A stretch of 64,000 nucleotides of DNA from Warburgia ugandensis. Taxonomy: Eukaryota; Streptophyta; Magnoliopsida; Canellales; Canellaceae. Positions 1 to 11,950 of this stretch are shown here, one piece after another. Numbering within the stretch: position 1 is the stretch's first letter; each line of letters begins with the position of its first letter. Position numbers and translations under genes: made by a program. The stretch lies in contig CP141132.1 of NCBI GenBank assembly GCA_035236585.1, forward strand, positions 20,311,945-20,375,944. Direction: 5' to 3'. A model generated the notes under the pieces. The model was not told the origin of the DNA. It saw only the letters and a program-made list of their open reading frames with translations, and searched no databases.

Positions 1-497
1 ATTGTATTTCTACTAATCAAATGCAAATCTACACACAAATATTTTAGTACAGCTTTAATTCCATCATACTCAACAAATTGGAAAGGCAAATCATGCATCA
101 GAACTGCAGCTGCTACTAACTCATGAAAAACTTTAGGATCAAACTTATCTGAACTTAGTGACATACTCCCTTCACTTTGAGATAAAAGTAATTAGCCTAT
201 ATCATGAGAAGAGCTCCATTGACAAGTCTTTATATGACATTTTAAGTTACCTGTACCAAATTTTCCATCACAAATATATATCGCAAAGCACTTTTTGCAT
301 TTACACCTTTGCCTTCCACCTTCTGATACCGAAAGGTGTTCAAAAAAATTTCAAACTGGAGACATTAGCTTCTTATGCTTTTTACCTCTGTTGGATTTTG
401 AAACTATCTCCACGTTGTCCAAATCAGCAAGCTCATCATTGTCATTGTCATGCAACATATTCAAATTATTAGAAACATCATTGCTCCCAACTTGTGC
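1..497 (-). pseudogene. hAT transposase fragment, BED zinc finger (5' part)
   Basis: Read on the minus strand, one frame runs from about 497 to the window edge. It encodes an acidic Asn/Asp-rich start, a basic patch (KSNRGKKHKK), then a BED-type zinc finger: two Cys codons in a CKKC-like arrangement near 288-306, followed by GTGNLKCHIKTC near 220-245. After that comes the segment usual in plant hAT (RICESLEEPER-like) proteins, ending in HDLPFQFVEYDGIK. hAT transposases bind element ends through the BED finger and cut DNA in the nucleus. Two in-frame stops (at 351-353 and near 191) break the frame, so this copy cannot make a full protein. A 3' splice signal (CAATATAG on the minus strand) lies just upstream at 498-505. 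The catalytic domain would lie left of the window. Family assignment is from motif recognition only. Confidence 0.72.
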
Positions 498-812
498 CTA
501 TATTGTAATTGACAAGCAAAATTTAGTTCATAGTAAATACCAATTACCAATAAGGGAGTGAGGAATGAAAAGAGAAACAAAATGATAAAGAAATAACAAA
601 AAAGAAACACATACTTGTGGTGTTGTAGGTGTGCTATTCGTTGTACAAGAATTGTTGAAGTCTTGAAGATATCTAGGAATAAAAGACTGAAAGAGATGTA
701 AAGTCAGCTAGGGTTTCACCGTTTCACGCAAAAGATCTAAGTATAAAATGGAAATGTATTATTCCTTCCTCTCTCTCACATCGAGTTAGTAAATAAAAGG
801 TAAATTAAAAAC
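498..812 (-). other. Upstream part of hAT remnant, possible intron and small exon
   Basis: On the minus strand a possible donor (GTATGTG) near 612-618 and the acceptor near 498-505 bracket a roughly 110-bp intron-like stretch. The short open segment upstream (about 619-660) could be a 5' exon. I see no terminal inverted repeat or target duplication that would mark the hAT end. Nothing else is recognisable before the repeat array begins at 813. Confidence 0.3.
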
Positions 813-1480
813 CTAATATAGGACGGCTCGATAACAACAGTCCTATAATATCACAAAATAAAGGACCGTTACAACATAACCATCTTATATTATTGGAAAG
901 TACAGGATGGTTAATGAATAACAATCCTATTTTAATTAAAAATATAGGATGGTTAAAACATAATAGTCCTATAATTTGGAGAAACAAATAGGACGGTTAA
1001 TGAATAATGGTCCTATTTTTCTTTAAAATATAGGACGATTAAGAAATAACAGTCCTATAATTTGACAAACATAAAGGACAGGTAGCAATAAACCGTCCTA
1101 TATATGTTTAAAAATATATGATCGTTATTTCATAACTGTCCTTTAAGTATGATAACTGTAATATAGGATGGCTGTAATACAACCGTCCTATATATGTAAA
1201 AAAAATATAGGATGGTTATTTGAAACCTGTCCTATATTATTATTGTTACTATTGTATATTTATCTAATATAGGACCTTATGTACAAACCGTCCTATATTT
1301 TTAAACATACAAGACAGTTAATTCATAACCATCCTATATTTTTAAACACACAGGATGGTTAATTCATAACTGTCCTATATTTTATAATATTTCTTTAATA
1401 AAATATAGGTCTAGTATTTTTGAACCATCCTATATTTTAAAATATAAAGAACGACTATTTTGTAATCATTCTTTATTTAT
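813..1480. repeat. Left subterminal array 1: about 15 palindromic units at 42-bp pitch
   Basis: Each unit reads roughly ATATAGGACGGTT, then 8-10 variable bases, then AACCGTCCTATA, so every unit is itself an inverted repeat able to form a hairpin. The GGAC/GGAT core starts at 821, 863, 905, 947, 991, 1033, 1076, 1119, 1166, 1210, 1272, 1312, 1353, 1408 and 1449. Most steps are 40-44 bp. Units are diverged by point changes. Such arrays serve as transposase or accessory-protein binding sites in CACTA elements (family knowledge); binding here is inferred. Confidence 0.9.
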
Positions 1481-2034
1481 GTTACATAATTTGCCACTTG
1501 CCAATGTCTGTGGGACCGTGTCTGTGCCAGTCTACCAGACCGCCTAGCCGCTAGCATGCGAACAGCCTCCTCCAAACTCCAATTAATGAAACTTTAATCA
1601 TGTTGTCAAACATTTTGGCGTTCAACATGTGGACCTCTTGCAGTCGTGGGCTGGTGACAAAACAAAATCAAAATGAGCGATGCGATGGAAAAAACTTGTT
1701 AGGGACGTGGTTTGAAGACTAAACCTCAACTTTAACATGTTTAATTGGGGACTACTTAGCTACACTTGGCTTTGTTCATCTAATCTTGCACATATGACTT
1801 TAAAGATAATGTTACTTCTAAGTCTACATTTACTTACACAGTTACACTTGCTACATAGTTAACAAGTTATGTAAGTGTCATACATTGTATAAATGCTAAT
1901 GATTTTCTTATACTAATTCCATATGTCATCACCAATTGATCTAATATATCTTATTTTCATCAAATTCATGAATATCATTTATCCAACTCATATAACTCAA
2001 GATTTGTTTTGATTTCTTACTAATGTTTCTCATT

Positions 2035-2069
<35 letters not shown>

Positions 2070-2268
2070 TATTGGTGTATTTTATTTCTATACATGTATG
2101 TTACTTAAGACTTTAGGTTATACCTGCATATAATACATTACAACTTTACCCATTGTAATGTTTTTCACCTTTTCTTACTATTCCCTGTATTGGGATTCTT
2201 AACTTATTAAGTAGTATCCTCAGTTATTTCACTATGTAATACCTACTTATATTCTACTATTCCTTCAT
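1481..2268. other. Element interior without recognisable gene
   Basis: The first part (about 1500-1580) is unusually GC-rich for the window. The rest is AT-rich. An (AC)n microsatellite of about 27 bp lies at 2041-2067. I see no coding sequence. Confidence 0.5.
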
Positions 2269-2545
2269 GAGTTAATTACATTAACTATTTCTATTCTCAT
2301 TCTCATCTATTGAGTTAATTACATAACTCTTTCTATACTCATTATCAACTAATGAGTTAATTGCATAACTCCTATTCTCATTATCACCTAATGAGTTAAT
2401 TACATGACTCTTTCTTTACTTATCCTCAACTAATGACTTACATACTCATCCTCAATAATGAGTTAATTATATAACTCCTTCTTTACTCATCCTGAACAAC
2501 TAATGAGTTACTTACATAACTCTTTTTAAGCTCATCCTCAACTAA
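2269..2545. repeat. Second 42-bp array, unit GAGTTAATTACATAACTC
   Basis: An 18-bp inverted repeat (GAGTTA, six bases, TAACTC) recurs with starts near 2269, 2312, 2354, 2393, 2435, 2460 and 2505. It is separated by TC-rich spacers such as CTCATTATCA. Steps are 43, 42, 39, 42, 25 and 45. The motif is unrelated to TATAGGACGGTT but has the same pitch and the same palindromic design. It lies between the two left blocks of the other array. Confidence 0.8.
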
Positions 2546-2657
2546 GATTCTTTATGCTTTAAGGCTTAAGCAAAATCAATTATTCAATTTCATTGTGCAC
2601 AACTGGCTACAGCCTAGTAGCTGCTATGTTAATTATTCAATTTGCTATATTTAGGAA

Positions 2658-2960
2658 CTACAAGATGGTTAATACAAAATCATCCTTTATAACAAAGTAA
2701 ATATAAGACGGTTATGTAATAACGGTCTTATATTTTGTATAAGTATAGGACTGCTATTTACTAATTGTCCTATAATGTGAATCTGACACTTGTTAGTTAT
2801 AGGAGAGTTATTCATAAACTGTCCTATGATTATTACTAAATAAATGACTGTTAATTAATAACCGTCCTATATTTATCATAATGTAGGACGGTTTTCATGG
2901 AACGGTCCTATATTGTTTTGAGGATATAGGACTGCTATATTAGAACCGTCCTATATTTAT
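2658..2960. repeat. Left subterminal array 2: about 7 palindromic units
   Basis: Same unit type as 813-1480. Core starts fall near 2663, 2706, 2748, 2802, 2845, 2886 and 2929; steps are 41-43 except one of 54. The array ends just before the leader-like sequence of the element's gene, so it may also act as promoter-proximal binding sites (inference). Confidence 0.88.
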
Positions 2961-3162
2961 CTTTCTATTATACATTATGAACCTCTCTTTCTCCCGCCAT
3001 TCATTGTTTCACTTCACATTTGTGCCCTAACCCCTAACCCTAAGGAAATTCCTTGGAAGTCCAAGGTCCCAAATTGGCCAAACCCCTTTCAACTAGAATC
3101 AGGGCAAAAATCAGAAGAGTGAGAAGAAGGAGAGAGCGTGCTAGCCGATCAAGGGAAGCGAA
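2961..3162 (+). promoter_or_regulatory. Leader / 5' untranslated region of the CACTA-like gene, split by a retrotransposon
   Basis: This purine-rich stretch (GAGAAGAAGGAGAGAG near 3120-3137) leads into the insertion point at 3162. It resumes in similar style after the retrotransposon at 16292, where GAGAGTGGGAGAGCAAGG follows. No ATG with a good frame is seen here. The leader role is inferred from its position between the left arrays and the gene. Confidence 0.45.
3158..3162. repeat. Target-site duplication, left copy (GCGAA)
   Basis: Five bases directly before the LTR start. They match the five bases after the 3' LTR (ACGAA, 16287-16291) at four of five positions, which supports one retrotransposon insertion here. 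Confidence 0.75.
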
Positions 3163-6100
3163 TGTAATAACCCCAATTTTTGTAATTGATTGAGAAAATC
3201 AATAAAGTTTGAGTTTCAGATATTTCGGGCTGAAATATTAGGGTTATTTAGAATATACTTTTTATAAAAGTATAATCAAATCATAAGACATGTAAAATTG
3301 AAATTAAACTTAGCAACCCCTTCGAAATGACTGTAAGTAAGACAAATTCTGAATTCGGATAAGAAATCCTTAAGTTTCTTCATTTCTTGGACAAAAGGGG
3401 TAAAATAGTAATTTTACCCAAAAATAAAATCTCCCAAAAATCAAAATATGAACCATCAAAATTTAGAATGTACTGAGAAATACGAATCCAACGCCACTAA
3501 GTACACTCAAATCCGAGATCATGGGAATAAAACCCAAAATTTTATGCATAAATAGCAAAACGGTCTTTTTATACCATGTGGGGCCCACAACGGACCCAAC
3601 AACCAATCTTATAAGCAGCCAACGTGAAGTCATGGGTCAACAAACATCTGCTGGTCTTAGGGAAGAAAAATGGGGCATGGGGAAGGAAAAATGGAGCATG
3701 GGAGACTTTCATGCCATTTAATAATAAAAAAATAAAATATTATAATCATGAAAAAAGACCCAAAATGCCTATAAATACAACCCAAAAAATCCTCCAAAAA
3801 TTCTCATAAAATCCCCACAAAATTCTCTTCACTATCCCTGAAAAATTAGATCTAGACCCCTCCCCAAAACCCAAAATTTCTAAGAGATAGATCTCTTTTC
3901 AATTTGTTTTTCTTTTTAGATTGGAACAAGAGACCTAAAATCAATTAGGAACACTATTCCAGATCTAATTTGATACATTCATCATCCAAAAATTTCCAAC
4001 ATATCTATTCTGCAAAACCCCCAAAGAAATTTCAAGATCCAACGGTTCAAACAATGGAATTTGCAAGAAAGGTGGATCTTGGGTCATATCTTCATCAAAG
4101 GGTATTTCTTTTAAATTGGACACATAAACACCATTTTTCTTTTAAATCAGGTATGTGGGAATACTTTATATAGATGTTTACTACTGCTTTATGTAATTTT
4201 TATTTTACTCTAATTTATTTTGGAAATAAAAAGGTAAAAATAGAGTAAACACTGGAACCCTTAATTCAGGATGATGGAGTACTCAAATAAAAAATCTGAC
4301 TGCACTAATCAATCCAAAAGGGTCCAAAACCCTTAGGGTAGAATTTTCACAAAGATCTGAGAAGGTTTGGTCCCTCAATTGAGAAGGGATTGATTGGATG
4401 GTCCAAACGGACTGTCCAATCTCCCAATTGGACGGACGACGTCCCGCACATGTCCATGGATGCCCCGTGCGGGCGCCTCAACATTTCAGCAAAGTAGACG
4501 CAACCGACTCGTTCCTCCTGGCTTGGTTGTCCGCCCGAACGATCTGGGCCGTCCTTTCCTTGGGCCTAGATCAAATACAGGCCCTAGGAAAGACTGTAAA
4601 CTTCTAGATCCAATTCCGGAGTCATCTGAACTCCAAATTGAGATCGAAAAGAAGCTATGGAAAGCTTGAAACCTCTATTTTCTAATAAAATGATAAAATA
4701 GACATGTTATTCAGTAAAAACTTTCTGTATTAAAGAAACAAGTTTCCAATTACCTAGATCTTCAAGATATGAGATGATCAGATCTTGAAAATATGTTTTA
4801 ATAATGATATAATATTGAAATAAAGTGAGATATATGGTTTAATTGGATATATATGAGATATATTAAGGGATCTACCCATTATGGTAGAAAAACCCTAAAA
4901 ATACAAAGGGACCCACTTGATCAATGAGATCAAGTGTGATCAAATCCTTGGGATGGAAAGAATAAATGTTGATATGATGAAATCCAAGGAAATCATGAAT
5001 GGATTATGAAAAAATTAGATCAATATGATCTTTTGACCTTAATAAAGAAAATTCCCTAAATATAACTAAAATCCTTAATCAAAGGAAAAGATCCAAGATC
5101 AAATGGTTGGATCATAAGTAAAGGTTTCTAAAAATGTTAATGTAATTAGTTTCAAAGCATTTTAAATATGATTATGTTATATAGCATGCTAGTATAACAT
5201 TTAGACTTTAGCATGATATGTGATTTCATTGTTATCATAAGGTGTTAGATTTAATTTAAGTACCTTGCCTCATTATCATTGAATGTTAAATTATGTAGTT
5301 TTATGCTTTGAATTTATAATTCATTTATAGTTGAATGTTATTAGTAGATTTACTTATTATGAGATAAAGAGCATAAAACATCAAAAATGTATTCTAATGA
5401 GAAAGTAGAGTTTCATTACACAAATAAGAATGGAGTACTTTGGACTTAATTAGTAAGGGCTATAGTTAGTAGGACAATATAAGGATTATCAAGTCCTAGG
5501 CCCAAATTAGGAAAAGAATAATAAACCCCATGAAGGACATTATAAATATTCATGGACTTAATTAAAATCCATTAGAAAGAGTACTTAGGGTAAACATGCT
5601 TATAGGAACCTTATGAAAGGTTGAGCTATGGTCATTCTAGTGAATGATGAACATAGTGGTTAAGGGGGTTATCTAATAGAGTCTCGCTCTTCCCCTACCT
5701 TCCGTTGACGTTTGTGAGGTCTAAACGCCTCCTTACATGAGGATTGAAGTAATCACTTTGTGTTCACCCATTCGGCTAGTAAGCCATAGCCAATTGGAAA
5801 TAAGAGGAGCAATCTAGATTTAGGCTTGAATAAGCTACCTTCAACCAGCACATTAACTGGTTGAATAATAATAATAAGAGCATAAAAGGTTAGTAAATTA
5901 CCTAACCCTAATAAAAATAGTAAGTAAGATAAGGATGATCAAACAAGATCCATTAGATCTTGGATGATCAAGAACAATAAGAATAAGAACACTATATTGT
6001 ACTTAGTATGCATGTATATTAGTATACTTGTTATAGTTCATTAGATTAGATAATCCAAACCCTTGATCAAAGATGATTCAAGGAAGAAAACCAAGATCAT

Positions 6101-7740
6101 CCTCCATAGGGATGATCTAATAGCTGAACTTAGATCAAAGAAGAACTAGATGATAGAAGATCTAAGACCTTGATCTTTATCAACATGTGTAGATTATCAA
6201 TCAATGGATCTATGAAAGATCAAGATCAAGGAGATGGACATACAAAGACTTAGAGATAGAAAAATACTTACATATGAATGATCTAAAGATCATTCTAATC
6301 ATCAGATCTAGTGATCAATAGGATTGTTCATAAATTATATATTGACAATATGTATGGATCTACAGATTACATACATCAGTCAGGATCATGGAAGATTGGG
6401 GAAAAGAGATCAATCCTTAAAGGTAGGAGGATTTGATGAATGCATTTACATGAGATATACATAATTGTAATCATGATCTTATGTTGACAAGAGTAATGAT
6501 AATACTTGTACTAAATCTCTTGAAAACCTTATGATCCAACCAAACACATATAAGATGGTTAAGGACTAAACTATAAGTGGATAGGGAACTAGAAAATATT
6601 TCAGCCCTAAGTAAACAGACATATGGTCTGATATATATGAAATCTATTTTACATACAAGCTTGGAGGCTTGTGAGTTTGTTTTAATAGGCATAAGCCTAA
6701 GGGAATGCTATTGCTAGAGGAGTTATGAGAGTTTGGCCACCCGCTTCTTGAAATTTGATGATATGATGATACCTTGCCCAATGAGAGGCTAAAAGTCGGG
6801 TGGTGGCAATTATGGGAAGGCCACCACTATGAAAGTCTTGCCCCCCCATACAGGCAATGACATAATATTTTCCACCATGGTATCAGTGGTGAAAAGGGCA
6901 GTTATCCGAGCGCGCTAGTACGTATCAGACTGCAGTATATCAACCTTTTAGATTATTTTGCATTATGATGCATATGAGAATAGGCATAGTGAAATGCCTT
7001 ATGTTATAGCATAATGAAATGCTAGGTAATTATATATTGCCAATATTTCCCAAGAAGGGAAATTTCTAGTATAAGATTAGCTGTAATACTAAATTCTCAA
7101 AATGAAGAGATTTGATCAGCTTAGTTGGGAATGATATTTGACTATTTTCACAAATTTAATTGGTTTACCCATGAAGGGTATGTATGTATATAGATATACA
7201 TAACTTACAAAGTAAAGAGTATGTTTAAGGATAATGGGATTGTGAAGTATTGGAATTATATTATTAATGTTATGTTTCTCGAATCCCCTATCAAGCATTG
7301 CTTGCTGAGATATTGTACTTATTGCAATATCTCAGATACAGGGAAGGAGAGTTAGGAGTTGAAGACTATAGAAGACTTGAAGAGAATAATCTTCAAGGTA
7401 TACCCTTGAAGACATGTATTTTTCTTTGTTGAGAGTTTTATTGTATGGTGAGCTTGAGTTTTGGATTATGTAATTTGGACAAGTATTGTACTAGATTTGG
7501 CTGTACTATGAACTACTAGATGGATCATGGAGTTTAATAAAATTATATTCCTTCAATGAAATTTTATTTTGTACACAAATTGTACTTATGTTATGTACGA
7601 AGTGGTGACTTGGGTTTTCAAAACAAGTTCTAAAGAAAAGAATTTTCGCTGCTTCGTTTTGCGAAAAAAATTTACACTCTTAAGGGCCCTGCCTTTCAAA
7701 ATATTTTACAAATCATGATTCAAAAACCCGGGTCGTCACA
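3163..7740 (+). repeat. 5' LTR of the Tekay-like element (4,578 bp)
   Basis: Starts TGTAATAACCCC and ends GGGTCGTCACA, so it has the standard TG...CA ends. A TATA box lies about 607 bp in (3770-3777), so most of the LTR would be transcribed. It includes two segments missing from the 3' LTR: 502 bp at about 3731-4232 and 41 bp near 7184-7224. A 73-codon minus-strand frame near 6471-6692 is identical in both LTRs, but that reflects LTR identity and not a conserved gene. Confidence 0.93.
3770..3777 (+). promoter_or_regulatory. TATA box of the 5' LTR
   Basis: TATAAATA in the context GCCTATAAATACAACCC. The downstream sequence is A/C-rich, as in plant retrotransposon leaders. Transcription would start about 30 bp downstream. 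This box lies inside the 502-bp segment deleted from the 3' LTR. Confidence 0.6.
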
Positions 7741-7742
7741 GT

Positions 7743-7754
7743 TGGTATCAGAGC
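7743..7754 (+). other. Primer-binding site, initiator tRNA-Met type
   Basis: TGGTATCAGAGC, two bases after the LTR end. It is complementary to the 3' end of plant initiator tRNA-Met, the usual primer for reverse transcription in chromoviruses. Confidence 0.95.
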
Positions 7755-7870
7755 AATTCATCTAGTCATAGTACAGTACAAATATGTCCAAAGGAGAGAT
7801 TATAATCCAAGTCTAGATTAAGATAGAAGTAGTTGTATAGAGGACTGATAGAATTTTGGTTTATGAGCAG

Positions 7871-8960
7871 ATGCCACCAAAGAGAGTCACAAGGCAGACA
7901 GCTCAAAATACTCCAGAAGACAATATGGAGAGAGTAACCATGAGTAATATGGAAGAGATGATGACAAGGATGTTAAGGAACCTCCTTCCTCACCTACAAC
8001 AACCCCAAGGTTCATCACCTCCTGTAGAAATACCAAGTATGCAGGCTCAGGCTCAGCTTGAGGTGAGACATACTACATCAACACCACCACTAGCTACTCC
8101 CACACTAGGACAAGGGCAATCTTCCCTTGTACCAAGTGAAGAAGTGGGAAAATCCCCATTAGCACCAGAAAAAGTTGACAAAATGCTGGAAAGATTTCAA
8201 AAGAGGACTACAATGTATGACGGCAAGGGGGAAGCTGAAAAGGCTGAAGAATGGATATATGAAGTTGAAAAGACTTTTAGTGCACTACGTACTCCTTCAG
8301 AGTTGAAGGTGAAATTTGTCACATATTTATTCAAACAAGAAGCTGCATTTTGGTGGAGATCAGCTAACAATACCTTCTTCTCGAATTCTGAAGATACTAC
8401 ATGGGAAGAATTTAAGGAAGTATTCAACCATAAATACTTTCCTTCTCATGTACAACAAAGGAAGTTGATAGAGTTTTTGAACCTAAAGCAAGGGGATATG
8501 TCAGTGGTGGACTATGATAACAAGTTCACACAACTAAGGAGATTCGTGACTCATGTGTGTGACACAGAAAAACACGCCGTGGATCAATTTATTGAACGAC
8601 TACACCCAGGGCTGAAAATAAAGGTGCTGGGTACTAAACCCACTACCTTGGCAGACTGTGTAGAAATGGCCTCCAAGTTTGAAAATGAGTACAAAAAGGG
8701 TCAAATTACCAAGTTCAGTGGAGGAGGAAACAATAACCCAAGGCCTTTCCAGAAGAATAAAAGACCTTGGAACAATTTTAAGCCTCAAAGAAATCAAAGG
8801 AACAATGCACCGAGGCCAAATAGACAGCCATATCCAAGATGCAGAAAATTTCCATAAGGCAATATCTGTCCACAACCTATACAATAACAACCACAACGAT
8901 TTCCAATCAAGTGCCACAATTGTGGGGAGTATGGACATATCGCTGCCCACTGTACCAAAC
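7871..8960 (+). pseudogene. gag: gag (capsid/nucleocapsid), Tekay-like, interrupted
   Basis: Gag packages the element RNA into cytoplasmic particles. I chose the ATG at 7871 (MPPKRVTRQ) because chromovirus Gag proteins often begin MPP; an in-frame ATG at 7856 is also possible. A Gln/Pro-rich N-terminus is followed by the capsid core with AEEWIYEVEKTF and FKQEAAFWWR. Near 8905-8970 there is a CCHC zinc knuckle (CHNCGEYGHIAAHC) that binds RNA. Stops at 8855-8857 and near 8888 separate the capsid from the knuckle, although the frame continues past both. The same frame runs on into protease. Confidence 0.92.
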
Positions 8961-9340
8961 CATTGGTAGTCAGGGAAACAAAACTAGAAATTGCTCCTCG
9001 ACACCCAGGAAGGGTCTTGGCCATCACTGACGGCCAAGCTGGACCATCCAATGCGGTAATTGAAGGTACACTACTTGTAGCAGACAACTATGCCAAAGTA
9101 CTATTTGATTCTAGATCTACGCATTCCTTTATATCTTGTGAATTTGCATCTAGTATACAACTATCGGTGAAAAACTTGGGATTTGATCTAGATGTAACAA
9201 CTCCAGTTGGAAAAACAGTTAAACTACAAGAATACTTGCATAATGTACCTCTAGAAGTATTGGGCAAAAGAATGGACATAGACCTCATTTTATTGAACAT
9301 GGAGGATTTTGACATCATACTAGGTATGGACTAGTTAGCA
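8961..9340 (+). pseudogene. Aspartic protease domain, active site altered
   Basis: Same frame as gag. It contains the retropepsin-type stretch VLFDSRSTHSFIS near 9100-9135. The family's active site is D-S/T-G; here the Gly is Arg, which a single G-to-A change (GGA to AGA) explains and which should abolish activity. The domain continues through LNMEDFDIILGMD, then hits a TAG at about 9334. The sequence that normally links protease to RT is mostly missing, so a deletion and frame change lie at about 9335-9350. Protease normally cuts the Gag-Pol polyprotein. Confidence 0.88.
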
Positions 9341-9344
9341 AGGG

Positions 9345-10740
9345 GTGTCAGGCATTTTTAGCAACAGTGGTTTCCTTAGATGTTGAATAGCCCAGGATAA
9401 TACAAATTGAAGTGGTCAGGGATTTCCAAGATGCTTTTCCTGAAGAACTACCAGGGTTACCCCCACACCGAGAAATTGAGTTTACCATTGAATTAATTCC
9501 TAGTACAACTCCAATTTCTAAAGCACCTTATAGGATGGCCTCAGCAGAGTTGAAAGAGTTAAAAGGACAATTGCAAGAATTGTTAGAAAAAGGGTTTGTT
9601 AGACCAAGTAGTTCACCATGGGGAGCACCAGTAATATTTGTGAAGAAGAAGGATGGGTCAATGAGATTATGCATTGATTGTAGAATGTTAAACAGTGTCA
9701 CAGTGAAAAATAGGTATCCCTTACCTCACATTGATGATCTCTTTGATCAACTCCAATCTGCTAAGGTCTTTTCTAAAATTGACCTTAGATCAGGATATCA
9801 TCAATTGCGTATTAATGATGAAGACATACCCAAGTCAGCATTCAGAACTCGATATGGGCATTACGAGTTTCTAGTCATGTCTTTTGGACTGACCAATGCA
9901 CCAGCAGTGTTTATGGATTTGATGAATAGAATCTTCAAAGAATTTTTGGATAAATTCGTGATTGTATTTATCGACGATATACTGATTTACTCTACCAGTA
10001 TCAAAGAACATCAAGAACACTTATGAATTGTACTAAATACCCTCAGAACACATAAACTGTTTGGTAAATTTAGTAAATGTGAATTCTGGTTAGAGAAGGT
10101 CAATTTTTTAGGTCATGTAATTTCCAAGAATGGAGTAGAAGTGGACCCCACCAAGATTGAAGCAGTAATGAATTGGGAGAAACCTAAAACAGTAACAGAA
10201 ATACGTAGTTTTCTTGGACTAGTAGGATACTACCGTAGATTCATTCAAGGGTTCTCTTGTCTAGCTCTTCATATGACTTCCTTGACAAGAAAGGGGGTAC
10301 AATTCACTTGGTCAGAATGTGAAAATAGTTTTCAAGAGCTAAAGAAGAGGTTAACTACAGCACCAGTATTGACTTTGCTAGCTAGGAGTGGGGGATATGA
10401 AATATACTATGATGCTTTAGGCAAAGGGTTAGGAGTTGTGTTAATGCAAAATGGGAAGGTCATTGCTTATGCATCTAGACAATTGAAGAAACATGAAATA
10501 AATTACCCAGTACATGACCTAGAATTGGCAGCTGTAGTTTTTGCATTGAAAATTTGGAGACATTATTTCTATGGAGAAAAATTCAATGTATTTACAGATC
10601 ATAAGAGTCTCAAATACATCTTCACTCAGGCTGATTTGAATATGAGACAAAGAAGATGGATAGAGTATATCAAAGACTACGATTTTGCCATCCAATACCA
10701 TCCTGGAAAGGCAAATGTAGTAGCTGATGCATTAAGTAGA
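9345..10740 (+). pseudogene. pol: Reverse transcriptase and RNase H domains
   Basis: One frame with a single internal stop (TGA at 10024, where the family has Arg; a CGA-to-TGA change). RT motifs appear in order: [44 protein letters not shown], and the catalytic box [12 protein letters not shown] at about 9958-9993. After the stop it continues with [15 protein letters not shown]. RNase H follows, with YYDALG, the Glu in LELAAV, TDHKSL and the final Asp in ADALSRQ, so the acidic residues are present. The domains copy element RNA into DNA inside particles. The sequence is closest in style to Tekay/Del RTs. Confidence 0.95.
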
Positions 10741-11950
10741 CAACCAAGAGCTCTACTCACAAACATCACAATTAAATTAGCTTTTGTAGAAAGAGTCCTT
10801 AAAGCCTAAGAAGAAGATACATCAACTCAGGAATTGTGTGAAAAGAAAGGATTTGTTAAGGGTACAGATGGGGGCATACGTTTTCAGGAGAGATTGGTGG
10901 TTCCTTCAAATAAATGTCTGAGAAAGGAATTGATACAAGAAGCCCATCAGTCAAAGTTTTCTATACACCTTGGAGGTACAAAGATGTATCAAGATTTAAA
11001 AAGAAACTTTTAGTGGGAAGGCACGAAGAGAGAAATAGGAGAATTTGCGGCTAAATGTCTAAATTGTCAACAAGTAAAGGCTAAACACCAAAGACCAGCT
11101 GGAATGTTACAAACATTGGAACTTCCAGAATGGAAATGGGACAATATCACTATGGATTTTGTAGTGGGATTGCCAAGGACTCGGGCAGGCCATGACATGA
11201 TTTGGGTGGTTGTGGATAGGCTAACAAAGTCAGCACATTTCCTTCCAATTAGACAAAACCAATCAGTTGATAGTCTGGCTTAGTTATACATCAAAGAAAT
11301 AGTAAGACTTCATGGGATTCCACTATCCATTATCTCGGATAGGGATGGAAGATTTACTTCGAGATGTTGAAAGAGTGTACAACAAGCCTTGGGAACTTCA
11401 CTTAAACTCAGTACAACATTTCACCCTCAAACAGATGGTCAATTAGAAAGGACTATTCAAACCTTAGAAGATATGTTGAGAGCATGTGCATTAGATTGGA
11501 AAGGGAGTTGGGATGAACATCTTCCTTTAGTATAATTTGCATATAACAACAGTTTTCAGGCAAGTATTGGTATGGCACCATATGAAGCATTGTATGGATG
11601 GCCATGTCGATCACCAACCTGTTGGAGTGAAGTTGGAGAAAGAAAGCTGATAAAGTCAGAACTAGTGGAACAATGTGTAGACAAGGTCAGATTGATATAG
11701 AAGAGGTTGTTAACAGCACACAATCAACAAAAGAGTTACGCAGATAAAAGACGTAGAAACCTGGAATTTGATGTGGGGGAGCATGTATTTCTAAAAGTAT
11801 CACCTGTCAAAGGAGTAATGAGGTTTGGAAGCAAAGGAAAACTTAGTCCTAGATTCATTGGTCCATTTGAAATCTTAAAAAGAGTTGGTCCAGTAGCCTA
11901 CAAATTAGTCTTACCACCCCAACTCTCAGAAATACATAGTGTCTTTTGTG
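10741..11950 (+). pseudogene. pol: Integrase (HHCC zinc domain and DDE core), multiply stopped
   Basis: Continues in the RT frame. The zinc domain shows AHQSKFSIHLGG and CLNCQQVK. The core shows Asp in NITMDFVVGLP, Asp in IISDRDGRF and Glu in IQTLEDML, so DDE residues are kept. Stops occur at 10807, 11011, 11281, 11368, 11533 and 11698. Those at 11011 and 11368 sit where the family has Trp, as expected from TGG to TAG/TGA. The C-terminal GPY/F-type stretch (RFIGPFEILKRVGPVAYKL) is readable at about 11850-11910. Integrase inserts the cDNA into the genome. Confidence 0.93.

Noticed and set aside
158-561. Plus-strand open frames at the left edge
   Set aside because: They are antisense to the hAT BED-finger coding on the minus strand and have no motifs of their own.
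813-1480. CRISPR-like array of repeats with regular spacing
   Set aside because: Units are palindromic with no unique long spacers, the DNA is plant-like with spliced genes, and the same motif flanks a transposon gene on both sides.
3025-3050. Telomere-like CCCTAACCCCTAACCCTAA
   Set aside because: Only about two and a half imperfect units and not the plant CCCTAAA repeat; most likely chance.
6471-6692. Identical 73-codon frames at 6471-6692 and 15060-15281
   Set aside because: They lie at the same place in the two LTRs of one element; identity comes from LTR duplication, not from a conserved gene.
8197-9318. Minus-strand frames opposite gag and protease
   Set aside because: Antisense shadows of clear plus-strand retroelement domains.
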